A stretch of DNA of 38,804 nucleotides from NCBI GenBank assembly GCA_022701925.1, contig JAKONM010000141.1, positions 1 to 38,804 on the forward strand, given 5' to 3'. The number at the start of each line of letters is the position of its first letter. Position 1 is the stretch's first letter. The translations under genes were made by a program, and so were the position numbers. This document shows, piece after piece, positions 31,837 through 38,804 of this stretch. Origin of the DNA: Microbacteriaceae bacterium (GTDB lineage: Bacteria > Actinomycetota > Actinomycetes > Actinomycetales > Microbacteriaceae). Below the pieces are notes generated by a model. It was not told where the DNA came from and made no database searches. It worked only from the letters and a program-made list of their open reading frames with translations.

Positions 31837-33062
31837 GCCGCCGCTCGCAGCAGCGCGACCGGGTCCACGCCGGCGGCCTCGAACTTCGCGGTGCGGGCGG
31901 GCAGGCCGCCCGTGGCCCGCAGCACGCCGTCCTGCAGGGTGAACAGGCGGCTCGCCTCCACCGCGCCGCCCTCGGCCGCCGGGGCGCTCAGCGAGCCGGT
32001 CGGTGCGAGCACCTCGACCACGCGGCGGCGCCCGGAGCGCTGCAGCTCGCAGTGCACGACCAGCTCGACCGTGGCGGCGACGGTCGGCACGACGAAGCCG
32101 GCGTCGATGTTGCGCCCGGCCAGCAGGGGCAGCGTCGACAGCTTCACCAGCGCGTCGCGGGCGGAGTTCGCATGGATGCTGCAGGCGCCGGGGATGCCGC
32201 TGTTCAGCGCGATCAGCAGGTCGAGCGCCTCCGCCTCCCGCACCTCGCCGACCACGAGCCGGTCCGGCCGCATGCGCAGCGCCTCCTTGATCAGGCGGCG
32301 CAGCGTGATCTCGCCGGTGCCCTCGAGGCTCGCCTGCCGGCACTGCATCGCCACCCCGTCGCGCCCGGGCAGCTGCAGCTCGAACGTCTCCTCGACCGTC
32401 ACGACCCGGTCGCCGGGCCGGCCCGCGGCCAGCAGCGCGTTCAGCAGCGTGGTCTTGCCCGCCTGGGTCGCGCCGGACACGAGCACGTTGACGCCGGCGA
32501 GCATCGACGCGCGCAGGAAGTCGGCGGCCTGCCGAGGCATCGAGCCGTGCGCCACCAGGGCGTCCAGCGTCATCGCGCTGCGGGAGAACTTGCGGATGTT
32601 CACCGCCCAGTGCCGCCGGGTGACGTCGGGGATCACGACGTGCAGCCGGGAGCCGTCTGGCAGCGAGGCGTCGACGAAGGGGCTCGAGAGGTCGAGCCGG
32701 CGGCCGCTGGGCGCCAGCATCCGCTCGACCAGGTCCCGCACCTCCTGCTCGCCGAGCACGATCGGCGTCAGCTCGGAGACGCCGCCCCGGGCCGCGAAGA
32801 CCCGCGTCGGCGCGTTGATCCAGATCTCCTCGACCGACGGGTCGTCGAGCAGCGGCTGCAGCGGCCCCAGCCCGGTCAGGTCCGCGACGATCCGATGCTC
32901 GGCCAGCCGCTCGTCGCCGATCAGCGGCACGTCGGCGGCGAAGGAGCGCTCCGCGTACCGCTGCAGCTCCTCCCGCACGGCGCCGCGCGGCGAGTCCCCC
33001 AGGGCGCCCCGACGCGCCCGCGACCGCACGGAGTCGGCGATCAGCTGCACGGGATCGGTCAC
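31833..33062 (-). CDS. cpaF: Tad pilus assembly ATPase (CpaF/TadA)
   Basis: This 409-residue secretion ATPase powers Flp pilus assembly. The N-terminal domain holds LTGLGPLQPLLDDPSVEEIW and NAPTRVFAARGG. Walker A is GATQAGKT (197-204), VEETFELQL is the Asp/Glu box, and RPDRLVVGEVREAEALDLL is Walker B. SIHANSARDAL is the His box. The GTG at 33062 is chosen because the longer frame would run through the tRNA gene, and CACACT lies 7 nt upstream. It heads the operon cpaF-tadB-tadC-flp-tadE-tadE-like-tadG-like. The CpaE/Ssd-like ParA protein that often precedes cpaF in actinobacteria is absent here. Confidence 0.93.
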   Translation of the reverse strand: MTDPVQLIADSVRSRARRGALGDSPRGAVREELQRYAERSFAADVPLIGDERLAEHRIVADLTGLGPLQPLLDDPSVEEIWINAPTRVFAARGGVSELTPIVLGEQEVRDLVERMLAPSGRRLDLSSPFVDASLPDGSRLHVVIPDVTRRHWAVNIRKFSRSAMTLDALVAHGSMPRQAADFLRASMLAGVNVLVSGATQAGKTTLLNALLAAGRPGDRVVTVEETFELQLPGRDGVAMQCRQASLEGTGEITLRRLIKEALRMRPDRLVVGEVREAEALDLLIALNSGIPGACSIHANSARDALVKLSTLPLLAGRNIDAGFVVPTVAATVELVVHCELQRSGRRRVVEVLAPTGSLSAPAAEGGAVEASRLFTLQDGVLRATGGLPARTAKFEAAGVDPVALLRAAA

Positions 33063-33069
33063 GGCGAGC

Positions 33070-33075
33070 AGTGTG
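33070..33075 (-). promoter_or_regulatory. Candidate -10 element of the Tad operon
   Basis: CACACT on the minus strand, 7 nt before the cpaF GTG; one mismatch from the TANNNT pattern used elsewhere here. Confidence 0.35.
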
Positions 33076-33168
33076 GCGACCGCGCGGGCGCCGTGCGGCC
33101 GGTTGTCCACAGGCCCGACCACGCCGTCGCGGCGGGCTGCGCCTCCCGGCCGCGACCCCCGGGCTGGG

Positions 33169-33174
33169 TACACT
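33169..33174 (+). promoter_or_regulatory. -10 element of the tRNA-Leu gene
   Basis: TACACT lies 12 nt before the first base of the tRNA, the same hexamer as before ssrA and sigR. Confidence 0.55.
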
Positions 33175-33186
33175 GACCCCGCTTCG

Positions 33187-33266
33187 GCGGGAGTGGTGGA
33201 ACTGGCAGACACGCAGGATTTAGGTTCCTGTGCTTCGGCGTGAGGGTTCGAGTCCCTTCTCCCGCA
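33187..33266 (+). tRNA. tRNA-Leu (anticodon UAG)
   Basis: The acceptor stem pairs GCGGGAG (33187-33193) with CTCCCGC (33259-33265) and is followed by discriminator A. The anticodon arm CAGGA-TTTAGGT-TCCTG puts TAG at 33221-33223. A short variable arm with GCTTCGGC and the T arm GAGGG-TTCGAGT-CCCTT complete the class II tRNA. The 3' CCA is not encoded. It reads CUA and other CUN Leu codons; it stands 61 nt before the DedA gene on the same strand. Confidence 0.93.
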
Positions 33267-33327
33267 CCGCGGAGCGACCGCGGGCCCGCGACGGCCGCCG
33301 CGGGGGCACGGAGAACCAGGAGCTTCC

Positions 33328-34023
33328 ATGCAGGGCATGACCACCGTGCACGCGCTGATCCCGTTCCTGGACCCGGAGAACCTGATCCGCGCCTTCGGCC
33401 CCTACGGGCTGATCGGCATCTGCGTGATCATCTTCGCCGAGACCGGGCTCTTGATCGGGTTCGTCTTCCCCGGCGACACCCTGCTGATCATCACCGGGCT
33501 GCTGACCCACCTGGACCGGCCCGTGAACCTGGGGGTCAGCATCTGGATCGCCGCACCGGCGATCGCCGTGGCCGCCTGGCTCGGCGGCGAGTTCGGCTAC
33601 TACATCGGCAAGAAGACCGGCCCGCGCATGTTCGAGCGGCGGGAGTCGGGGCTCTTCAGCAAGAAGCAGGTCGACCAGACCTACAAGTTCTTCGACAAGT
33701 ACGGCGCCGTCGCCGTGATCCTGGCCCGGTTCGTGCCGGTCGTGCGCACCATCGCGCCGATCGCCGCGGGCGTCGGCAAGATGGACTACAAGAAGTACAG
33801 CCTCTACAACGCGATCGGCGCCGTCACCTGGGGCTTCGGCGTCACGTTCCTCGGCTTCCTGATCGGCTACAACGAGGTCGTCGCCGACTTCGTCTCGTCC
33901 TACATCGACGTGATCCTGCTGGCGGCGGTCGTGCTGTCCCTCGGCCCGACGCTCTACCACGTGTGGAAGAACCACCGCGAGGCCAAGCGCGCCGCGGCGG
34001 ACCCGGCCGTCTCGACCGACTGA
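33328..34023 (+). CDS. DedA-family membrane protein
   Basis: This 231-residue membrane protein of the DedA/VTT family belongs to a group linked to undecaprenyl-phosphate or phospholipid flipping and membrane homeostasis. Characteristic are IFAETGLLIGFVFPGDTLLI near residue 40, GGEFGYYIGKKTGPRMFERR (the amphipathic re-entrant region) and FFDKYGAVAVILARFVPVVR, then TIAPIAAGVGKMDYKKYSLY. The FVPVVRT Arg is essential in studied homologues. CAGGAG precedes the ATG by 6 nt. The gene stands alone after the tRNA. Which lipid it handles is not known from sequence. Confidence 0.93.
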   Translation: MQGMTTVHALIPFLDPENLIRAFGPYGLIGICVIIFAETGLLIGFVFPGDTLLIITGLLTHLDRPVNLGVSIWIAAPAIAVAAWLGGEFGYYIGKKTGPRMFERRESGLFSKKQVDQTYKFFDKYGAVAVILARFVPVVRTIAPIAAGVGKMDYKKYSLYNAIGAVTWGFGVTFLGFLIGYNEVVADFVSSYIDVILLAAVVLSLGPTLYHVWKNHREAKRAAADPAVSTD

Positions 34024-34044
34024 CCGGATCCGCCTCCGGCGGCG

Positions 34045-34647
34045 TCAGCGGCCCGAGGGCTCCTCGCCGCGGATCGCCGCGGCGAGCCGCGTGAAGGCGG
34101 TGCCGCGGTGGCTCACCGCGTTCTTCTCCTCGGCCGTGAGCTCGGCGGCGGTGCGCCCGTCCGCGCCGTCGGGCACGAACAGCGGGTCGTAGCCGAAGCC
34201 GCCCTCGCCGCGGACGCCGGCCGTCACCGCGCCGGGCCACTCCTCCTGCGTCTGCAGCTCCCCGTCGTCCGTCACGTAGACGGCCGCGCAGACGAAGGCG
34301 GCGGAGCGGTCGTCGGCGCCGCCGAGGCGCTGCAGCAGCAGGTCTCGGTTGTCCGCGTCACGCCCGGTGCCGGCGTAGCGCGCGGAGTGGATGCCCGGCT
34401 CGCCGCCGAGCGCCGTCACCGCGATGCCCGAGTCGTCCGCGATGGCCGGCAGGCCGGTGTGGGCGTGCGCCGCCCGGGCCTTGATCAGGGCGTTGGCGAG
34501 GAAGGTGTCGCCGTCCTCCACCGGGGAGGGACCGTCGTAGCGCACCAGCTCGACGCCGGGCAGCAGCGGGCCGAGGATCGCCGTCAGCTCCGCGACCTTG
34601 TGCGCGTTGCCGGTGCCCAGCACGATGCGGGGAGGCAGGCCGGTCAC
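34045..34647 (-). CDS. rdgB: XTP/dITP diphosphatase (RdgB/HAM1)
   Basis: This 200-residue nucleotide-pool sanitising enzyme hydrolyses dITP, ITP and XTP. Family marks are VLGTGNAHKVAELTAIL at the start, DTFLANALIKARAAHAHTGL, PAIADDSGIAVTALGGEPG (catalytic Asp pair), HSARYAGTGRDADNRDLLL, GEGGFGYDPLFVPDG and VSHRGTAFTRLA. The GTG overlaps the rph stop (GTGA), making it the last gene of murI-rph-rdgB. The order murI, rph, rdgB is widely conserved in actinobacteria. A small CCGCC/GGCGG hairpin at 34030-34042 lies beyond its stop. Confidence 0.96.
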   Translation of the reverse strand: MTGLPPRIVLGTGNAHKVAELTAILGPLLPGVELVRYDGPSPVEDGDTFLANALIKARAAHAHTGLPAIADDSGIAVTALGGEPGIHSARYAGTGRDADNRDLLLQRLGGADDRSAAFVCAAVYVTDDGELQTQEEWPGAVTAGVRGEGGFGYDPLFVPDGADGRTAAELTAEEKNAVSHRGTAFTRLAAAIRGEEPSGR

Positions 34648-35390
34648 GCGCCCGCCTCCTGCTGCCGGCCGAGCGCCGCGGCCTGCAGCTCGGTCAGGCG
34701 GGCCGTGCCGCCCAGCGCCAGGTCGAGCAGGCGGTCCAGCTCGCGGCGGTCGAAGGGCGCGCCCTCCGCGGTGCCCTGCACCTCCACGAACAGGCCGCGC
34801 CCGGTGGCGACGACGTTCATGTCGGTCTCCGCGCGCACGTCCTCGGTGTAGGCCAGGTCGAGCAGGGGCTCGCCGTCGACGATGCCGACGGACACGGCGG
34901 CGACCGAGTCGATCAGCGGCACCGCCTTCTGCCCCACGAAGCGCTTGCCGCGGGCCCACTCGACGGCGTCCGCCAGGGCGACGTAGGCGCCGGTGATCGC
35001 CGCGGTTCGGGTGCCGCCGTCGGCCTGCAGCACGTCGCAGTCGAGCACGACGGTGTTCTCGCCGAGCGCCTTCGTGTCGACCACCGCGCGCAGCGACCGG
35101 CCGATCAGGCGGGAGATCTCGTGCGTCCTGCCGCCGATCCTCCCCTTCACGCTCTCGCGGTCGCTGCGGTCGTTCGTGGCGCGCGGCAGCATCGCGTACT
35201 CCGCGGTCACCCAGCCGCGGCCCTTGCCCTGCAGCCACCGCGGCACGCCGTTCGTGAAGCTGGCGGTGCAGAGCACGCGGGTGTCGCCGAAGGAGATCAG
35301 CGCGCTGCCCTCCGCCTGGCGGCTCCAGCCGCGCTCGATGGTCACGGGACGCAGGTCCTCGGGGCTGCGCCCGTCGCGTCGCTCGGTCAT
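34644..35390 (-). CDS. rph: Ribonuclease PH
   Basis: This 248-residue phosphorolytic exoribonuclease trims the 3' ends of tRNA precursors. It has MTERRDGRSPEDLRPVTIERG at the start, then EGSALISFGDTRVLCTASF, GRGWVTAEYAMLPRATNDRS and IGGRTHEISRLIGRSLRAVV (the Arg-rich RNA-binding stretch). CDVLQADGGTRTAAITGAYV follows (phosphate and metal site), then DLAYTEDVRAETDMNVV. The ATG overlaps the murI stop by ATGA. It is the middle gene of a three-gene operon. Because neither the tRNA nor the tmRNA gene here encodes CCA, accurate 3' trimming before CCA addition is needed in this organism. Confidence 0.97.
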   Translation of the reverse strand: MTERRDGRSPEDLRPVTIERGWSRQAEGSALISFGDTRVLCTASFTNGVPRWLQGKGRGWVTAEYAMLPRATNDRSDRESVKGRIGGRTHEISRLIGRSLRAVVDTKALGENTVVLDCDVLQADGGTRTAAITGAYVALADAVEWARGKRFVGQKAVPLIDSVAAVSVGIVDGEPLLDLAYTEDVRAETDMNVVATGRGLFVEVQGTAEGAPFDRRELDRLLDLALGGTARLTELQAAALGRQQEAGA

Positions 35391-36238
35391 GACGTCTCCT
35401 CTCGGGGCGGGGCGGGAAGGGTGATCGACCCGGTGCGCACCAGGTCGACGGCCGCGACCTCCGGCCCCAGGAATCGGCGGGCCAGGCGCAGGAACGACTG
35501 CTCGCTGCTGCCGGTGGCCTCGAAGCGGTGGTGCGGCGGGTGCGTCGCGGTGCGGAACAGGTCGTGCTGCTTCAGCGCCCGGTACACGTCGACCGCGGTC
35601 TCCTCCGCCGAGGACACCAGCGCGACCTCCGGGCCCATCACGACCTGGATCGCAGCCGACAGCAGCGGGTAGTGGGTGCAGCCGAGCAGCACGGTGTCGA
35701 CCTGCGCGGCCTTCAACGGCGCCAGGTACTCCTCCGCGGCCTCGAACAGCTCGGGCCCCGCGGTGACGCCCGCCTCGACGAACTCGACGAAGCGGGGGCA
35801 GGCGGCCTGCACGACGTGCACGTCCGGATCCGCGACGAAGGCGTCGGGGTAGGCGTTCGACCGCACGGTGCCCTCGGTGCCGATGACGCCGATGCGCTTG
35901 GTGCGGGTGCGGCGGGCGGCCGCGCGCACCGCGGGCAGCACGACCTCGACCACGGGGATGCCGGCGCCGTGGGTGAATCGCTCGCGGGCGTCGCGGAACA
36001 TCGCCGCCGAGGCGGTGTTGCAGGCGATGACCAGCAGCTTCACGCCCTGGGCGACCAGGTCGTCCATCACCGCGAGCGCGTAGGCGCGCACCTCGGCCAG
36101 GGGCTTCGGGCCGTACGGCGAGTGGGCGGTGTCGCCGACGTAGAGCACGGCCTCGTTCGGCAGCTGGTCGAGGATCGCCCGCGCCACGGTGAGCCCGCCG
36201 ACCCCCGAGTCGAAGACCCCGATCGGCGCGTCCGTCAC
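35387..36238 (-). CDS. murI: Glutamate racemase
   Basis: This 283-residue cofactor-independent racemase supplies D-glutamate for peptidoglycan. The start APIGVFDSGVGGLTVARAIL holds the catalytic Asp-Ser. VIACNTASA (Cys 73) and LLGCTHYPLL (Cys 187) are the two acid/base cysteines. YVGDTAHSPYGPKP is also typical. The GTG at 36238 is preceded at 8 nt by TAGGCT, and the longer open frame upstream has no homology to the family. It heads the murI-rph-rdgB operon. A hairpin at 36289-36315 separates it from the leftward small gene upstream. Confidence 0.96.
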   Translation of the reverse strand: MTDAPIGVFDSGVGGLTVARAILDQLPNEAVLYVGDTAHSPYGPKPLAEVRAYALAVMDDLVAQGVKLLVIACNTASAAMFRDARERFTHGAGIPVVEVVLPAVRAAARRTRTKRIGVIGTEGTVRSNAYPDAFVADPDVHVVQAACPRFVEFVEAGVTAGPELFEAAEEYLAPLKAAQVDTVLLGCTHYPLLSAAIQVVMGPEVALVSSAEETAVDVYRALKQHDLFRTATHPPHHRFEATGSSEQSFLRLARRFLGPEVAAVDLVRTGSITLPAPPREETS

Positions 36239-36246
36239 GGCGGTCG

Positions 36247-36252
36247 AGCCTA
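36247..36252 (-). promoter_or_regulatory. -10 element of murI-rph-rdgB (leaderless)
   Basis: TAGGCT on the minus strand, 8 nt before the murI GTG; identical to the elements of hisN and pncB. Confidence 0.6.
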
Positions 36253-36288
36253 GGGGCCGCCGATCCGCGGCGTCCGAGCGCGCTGGAG

Positions 36289-36315
36289 GCCCTCCCGCAG
36301 CGGTCGCGGGAGGGC
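36289..36315 (-). terminator. Terminator hairpin between the small membrane gene and murI
   Basis: GCCCTCCCGC (36289-36298) and GCGGGAGGGC (36306-36315) form a perfect 10-bp stem with a 7-nt loop. It is 9 nt after the stop of the small leftward gene and upstream of the murI promoter, which supports that small gene being transcribed. Confidence 0.65.
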
Positions 36316-36323
36316 GGCGGGGC

Positions 36324-36476
36324 TCAGTCGGCGTCGCGGCGGCGGACGGAGAGCACCAGCGCGGCGGCGAACGACATGAGCACGACGCCGACGACGCCCG
36401 CCGGCAGGTAGTCGATCGACGGGAACGGGGCGGAGATCTGGGTCGCGAAGAGGACGACGTCCTGGGTGGGGACCAT
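36324..36476 (-). CDS. Small single-pass membrane protein
   Basis: This 50-residue frame, starting MVPTQDVVLFATQISAPFPS, has one membrane helix (PAGVVGVVLMSFAAALVLSV) and a basic end (RRRDAD). I do not recognise it. The ATG at 36476 is preferred to one at 36560 because the extra 28 residues lack structure, although no strong ribosome site is present (GGAAGG lies about 10 nt upstream). The terminator hairpin directly after its stop, and its own divergent position opposite pncB, support a real gene. It could instead be noise. Confidence 0.5.
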   Translation of the reverse strand: MVPTQDVVLFATQISAPFPSIDYLPAGVVGVVLMSFAAALVLSVRRRDAD

Positions 36477-36636
36477 CGGGAGGGCCTTCCGGGGGGAGAG
36501 GAGCGCTGCGGCCGGGTGCGCCGCGACGAGGCCCGGCGGGGTGTCCAGGGCCGCCTCCACGCTACGGAGCCGGGCCGCCCGGCCGCGCGCCCCCCTTCAC
36601 GGCACACCGGCGGCGGGGCGGCGGAGCCCGACTCCC

Positions 36637-36642
36637 TAGGCT
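36637..36642 (+). promoter_or_regulatory. -10 element of pncB (leaderless)
   Basis: TAGGCT is followed by 7 nt and the GTG at 36650. Confidence 0.6.
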
Positions 36643-36649
36643 CGCGGGC

Positions 36650-37945
36650 GTGACGAGCACCGCACTGCTGACGGACCGCTACGAGCTCACGATGGTCGAC
36701 GCCGCCCTGCGCGACGGCACGGCCGAGCGGCACAGCGTGTTCGAGGTCTTCGCGCGCCGGCTGCCGGGCGGCCGCCGCTACGGGGTCGTCGCCGGCACCG
36801 GGCGCCTGCTCGACGCGATCGACCGCTTCCGCTTCGGCGACGCCGAGCTGGCGTGGCTGGAGTCCGAGGGCGTCGTGGGCCCCGCGACGCTGGCGTGGCT
36901 GGCCGACTACCGCTTCCGCGGCGACGTCGCCGGGTACCGCGAGGGCGAGCTGTACTTCCCCTCCTCCCCCGTGCTGACCGTGGAGGGCGGCTTCGCGGAG
37001 GCCGTGCTGCTGGAGACGCTGATCCTCAGCGTGCTCAACGCGGACAGCGCGGTGGCGACCGCGGCGGCCCGCATGGTGTCGGCCGCGGGCGCCCGACCTC
37101 TGGCGGAGATGGGCGGGCGCCGCACCCACGAGCGCGCCGCGGTCAGTGCCGCGCGGGCGGCGTGGATCGCCGGCTTCCAGGCGACGTCGAACTTGGAGGC
37201 GGGACGGCGCTGGGGCGTGCCGACGATGGGCACGGCCGCGCACTCGTTCACGCTGCTGCACGACTCGGAGGAGCAGGCGTTCCGGTCGCAGATCGACACC
37301 CTGGGCGCCGGCACCACCCTGCTGGTCGACACGTACGACGTGCGTGAGGCGGTGGAGACCGCGGTTCGGCTGGCCGGCCCCGCACTGGGCGCGGTGCGCA
37401 TCGACTCCGGCGATCTGCAGACCGTGGTCCAGGAGGTCCGGTCGCAGCTGGACGCCCTGGGCGCGACGGGAGCGAGGATCACCGTGACGAACGACCTGGA
37501 CGAGTACGCGATCGCGGGCCTCGCCGCCTCCCCCGTCGACTCCTACGGGGCGGGCACCCGGCTGGTCGGCGGCTCCGGCCACCCGACCGCTGGCTTCGTG
37601 TACAAGCTGGTCGAGCGGGCCGACGACGACGGCACCATGCGGGCGGTGGCGAAGAAGTCGGTGCAGAAGGCCGGCAGCGGCGGACGCAAGTGGGCCTTCC
37701 GGCTGCTGGAGGGCGGCGTCGCGACCGCGGAGCGGGTGGTCGTGTCCGACGCCGAGCCGCGCGTCGCCGGATCGCGGCAGCTGACCGTGCCGCTGATGAC
37801 CGGGGGTCTGGCCGACCACGCCTTCGTCGGCGTCGCCGGGGTGCGCGCCGCCCGTGAGCACCACGCCGCAGCCGTGCGGGAGCTGCCCGCGGAGGCGATG
37901 CGGCTGTCGCCGGGCGACCCGGCGATCCCGACCGACCTCGGCTGA
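36650..37945 (+). CDS. pncB: Nicotinate phosphoribosyltransferase
   Basis: This 431-residue enzyme of the NAD salvage (Preiss-Handler) route makes nicotinate mononucleotide from nicotinate and PRPP. Family marks are LLTDRYELTMVDAALRDG (N-terminal, with the substrate-contacting DRYELTM), EMGGRRTHERAAVSAARAAW and TSNLEAGRRWGVPTMGTAAH, followed by SFT with the catalytic His of AHSF. LVDTYDVREAVETAVRLAG, VRIDSGDLQTVVQEVR (phosphate binding) and YGAGTRLVGG complete the set. The GTG fits the promoter spacing. It diverges from the small membrane gene and converges on the DUF3039 gene across the second palindromic repeat. In mycobacteria pncB also lies near murI-rph. Confidence 0.96.
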   Translation: MTSTALLTDRYELTMVDAALRDGTAERHSVFEVFARRLPGGRRYGVVAGTGRLLDAIDRFRFGDAELAWLESEGVVGPATLAWLADYRFRGDVAGYREGELYFPSSPVLTVEGGFAEAVLLETLILSVLNADSAVATAAARMVSAAGARPLAEMGGRRTHERAAVSAARAAWIAGFQATSNLEAGRRWGVPTMGTAAHSFTLLHDSEEQAFRSQIDTLGAGTTLLVDTYDVREAVETAVRLAGPALGAVRIDSGDLQTVVQEVRSQLDALGATGARITVTNDLDEYAIAGLAASPVDSYGAGTRLVGGSGHPTAGFVYKLVERADDDGTMRAVAKKSVQKAGSGGRKWAFRLLEGGVATAERVVVSDAEPRVAGSRQLTVPLMTGGLADHAFVGVAGVRAAREHHAAAVRELPAEAMRLSPGDPAIPTDLG

Positions 37946-37963
37946 CGGGGGCGGGCCTCTGCA

Positions 37964-38035
37964 GATCCGGACTTCCGACCCGACACGCCGCCTCCGCGGC
38001 GCGCGGGGCGGCGTTTTGCGCGAGGACACCGGATC
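37964..38035. repeat. Palindromic repeat element, copy 2
   Basis: Arms at 37964-37990 and 38009-38035 (27 bp each) enclose an 18-bp GC-rich loop. Ends GATCCGG and the inner ACGCCG are perfectly inverted; the middle of the arms has diverged. Length and plan match the copy at 29941. It lies between the converging pncB and DUF3039 genes, where it could also act as a terminator. Confidence 0.65.
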
Positions 38036-38077
38036 CGCGGAAGCAGTCCGGATCCCCGGAGGATCGGGAGGGGCCGG

Positions 38078-38344
38078 TCAGTCCTGCATGCGCTCGTAGA
38101 TGCGCTTGCAGTCGGGGCAGACCGGGAAGCGGTCGGGGTTGCGCCCCGGCACCCACTTCTTGCCGCAGAGGGCGCGCACCGGCTTGCCCGTCACCGCGGA
38201 CTCGACGATCTTGTCCTTCGGCACGTAGTGCGCGTAGCGGTCGTGATCGCCGTCCTCGGTGATCTCGTTGTTCAGCAGCTCCTCGAGCTCGCGATCGAGC
38301 GTGGAGGTGCCGCCGCCGGCCGGATCGGTCACGGAGTCCTTCAT
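38078..38344 (-). CDS. DUF3039 family protein
   Basis: This 88-residue actinobacterial protein has an acidic N-terminal half (LDRELEELLNNEITEDGDHD), then DRYAHYVPKDKIVESAVTGK and PVRALCGKKWVPGRNPDRFP, and PVCPDCKRIYERMQD. Three Cys (LCG and CPDC) could make part of a zinc ribbon. Function is unknown; the family is found across Actinomycetota near pncB and clpS-type genes. The ATG is 6 nt from TACCCT. Its 3' end faces pncB. Confidence 0.88.
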   Translation of the reverse strand: MKDSVTDPAGGGTSTLDRELEELLNNEITEDGDHDRYAHYVPKDKIVESAVTGKPVRALCGKKWVPGRNPDRFPVCPDCKRIYERMQD

Positions 38345-38350
38345 GCCTCA

Positions 38351-38356
38351 AGGGTA
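38351..38356 (-). promoter_or_regulatory. Candidate -10 element of the DUF3039 gene
   Basis: TACCCT on the minus strand, 6 nt before the ATG at 38344. A GAGG lies within the gap, so a short-leader message is also possible. Confidence 0.4.
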
Positions 38357-38386
38357 AGTCGGACGGGCGCCGTCCCGGGTGCTCGA

Positions 38387-38804
38387 TCAGGCGCGCAGCG
38401 CCGCGGCCAGCAGCTCGGGTCCGCGGCGCTCGAAGGCCCGCCCGCCCACGGTCGTGCCGATCGCGAAGGCCGCTGCGCCCACGGCCAGCCCGGCCGCCAG
38501 CGACGCCCAGTACCAGCCGTCCCCGCCCTGCAGGCCCAGCAGCCCGAAGACGATCGCCGGCGCGGACAGCAGCAGCTGCGCCAGGAACAGCGCCGACTGC
38601 ACCAGCGCGGCGATCCCGCCCGCGGAGTTCGGCTGCTGGAACGGGGAGGCACCGGGACGCGGCACCGGGTACGGCAGCAGCGCGGAGGTGACGCCGCCGA
38701 GGCCCATGCCGGTCAGGAACAGGCAGCCGCCGACGCCGACCAGCGCGGCCGCGATCACGAGGTCGCCGGCGACATGGGCGCTGATCAGGGACGCAGCGAC
38801 CAGC
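38387..38804 (-). CDS. Membrane transport protein, C-terminal part (probable ABC-2 type permease)
   Basis: The leftward frame is open from the window edge to the stop at 38387-38389, so only the last 138 residues are seen. Three hydrophobic helices are visible (VIAAALVGVGGCLFLTGMGL, LVQSALFLAQLLLSAPAIVF, LAAGLAVGAAAFAIGTTVGG). A loop reads TSALLPYPVPRPGASPFQQP, a motif I associate with large actinobacterial ABC-exporter membrane subunits. RRGPELLAAALRA at the end is also usual in that group. The GTG at 38758 is internal, not the true start. The assignment as an ABC permease is moderate; the substrate is unknown. Confidence 0.65.
   Translation of the reverse strand, partial: LVAASLISAHVAGDLVIAAALVGVGGCLFLTGMGLGGVTSALLPYPVPRPGASPFQQPNSAGGIAALVQSALFLAQLLLSAPAIVFGLLGLQGGDGWYWASLAAGLAVGAAAFAIGTTVGGRAFERRGPELLAAALRA

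Noticed and set aside
33063..33344. N-terminal extension of the CpaF frame up to 33344
   Set aside because: It would be translated antisense through the tRNA-Leu gene and has no CpaF similarity; the GTG at 33062 is better.

Overview
The window is chromosomal DNA of a very GC-rich actinobacterium. It is most likely Microbacteriaceae or a close Micrococcales relative. The grounds are family content: a fused 2-oxoglutarate decarboxylase/dehydrogenase carrying its own acyltransferase domain, a GuaB1-type enzyme, a SigR/RsrA-type redox switch, a tmRNA tag ending in AFALAA, an actinobacterial Tad pilus locus, and many genes with no room for a 5' leader. The genus is an inference I cannot settle. 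Nearly everything is core genome; I see no phage, transposase or CRISPR array.

Layout. 1-5402: the tail of a HAD hydrolase, an old-yellow-enzyme oxidoreductase, then leftward two overlapping DUF21/CBS membrane proteins and guaB1. 5487-9461: the large kgd/sucA gene, diverging from guaB1. 9570-16223: leftward sigR-rsrA-type sigma/anti-sigma genes; rightward aroA-rsgA; a leftward GlsB-type stress membrane protein; a rightward orphan NarL-type regulator with a perfect palindrome in its promoter; hisN; then an ECF sigma factor overlapping an alkylguanine-DNA methyltransferase gene. 16234-18720: a leftward 14-TM drug-type exporter and a rightward stand-alone LigD-type polymerase domain. 18721-24237: a leftward translation and division block, prfB - small membrane protein - ftsE - ftsX - smpB - acetyltransferase - ssrA (tmRNA). 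24301-28366: a rightward MFS transporter, an agmatine-deiminase-family enzyme and an amidase. 28382-33062: a leftward Tad/Flp pilus operon (ATPase, two membrane platform proteins, Flp, three TadE/G-like pseudopilins). 33187-34023: tRNA-Leu(UAG) and a DedA protein. 34045-36238: leftward murI-rph-rdgB. 36324-38804: a small membrane protein, pncB, a DUF3039 protein and the end of a membrane transport protein.

How the parts work together. prfB, ssrA and smpB concern translation termination and ribosome rescue, beside ftsEX, which couples division to wall hydrolysis. murI, rph and rdgB cover wall precursor supply, RNA 3'-end trimming and nucleotide-pool cleaning. sigR/rsrA, the GlsB protein, the ECF-ogt pair and the polymerase domain point to stress and DNA-damage responses. 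Operons are tight: eleven ATGA or GTGA 4-nt start/stop overlaps are visible.

Most unusual signals: (i) 23-nt arms flanking ssrA, complementary at 22 positions, that would fold the pre-tmRNA leader onto its trailer as a processing stalk; (ii) two copies of a 27-18/19-27 bp palindromic element at 29941-30013 and 37964-38035; (iii) the perfect 16-bp palindrome inside the orphan regulator's promoter; (iv) a repeated TANNNT-6/8 nt-start codon pattern implying many leaderless mRNAs; (v) an 18-codon upstream ORF whose stop overlaps the start of a DUF21 gene; (vi) a long FtsE tail with four T-x-x-V motifs; (vii) an Flp pilin lacking the expected Glu.
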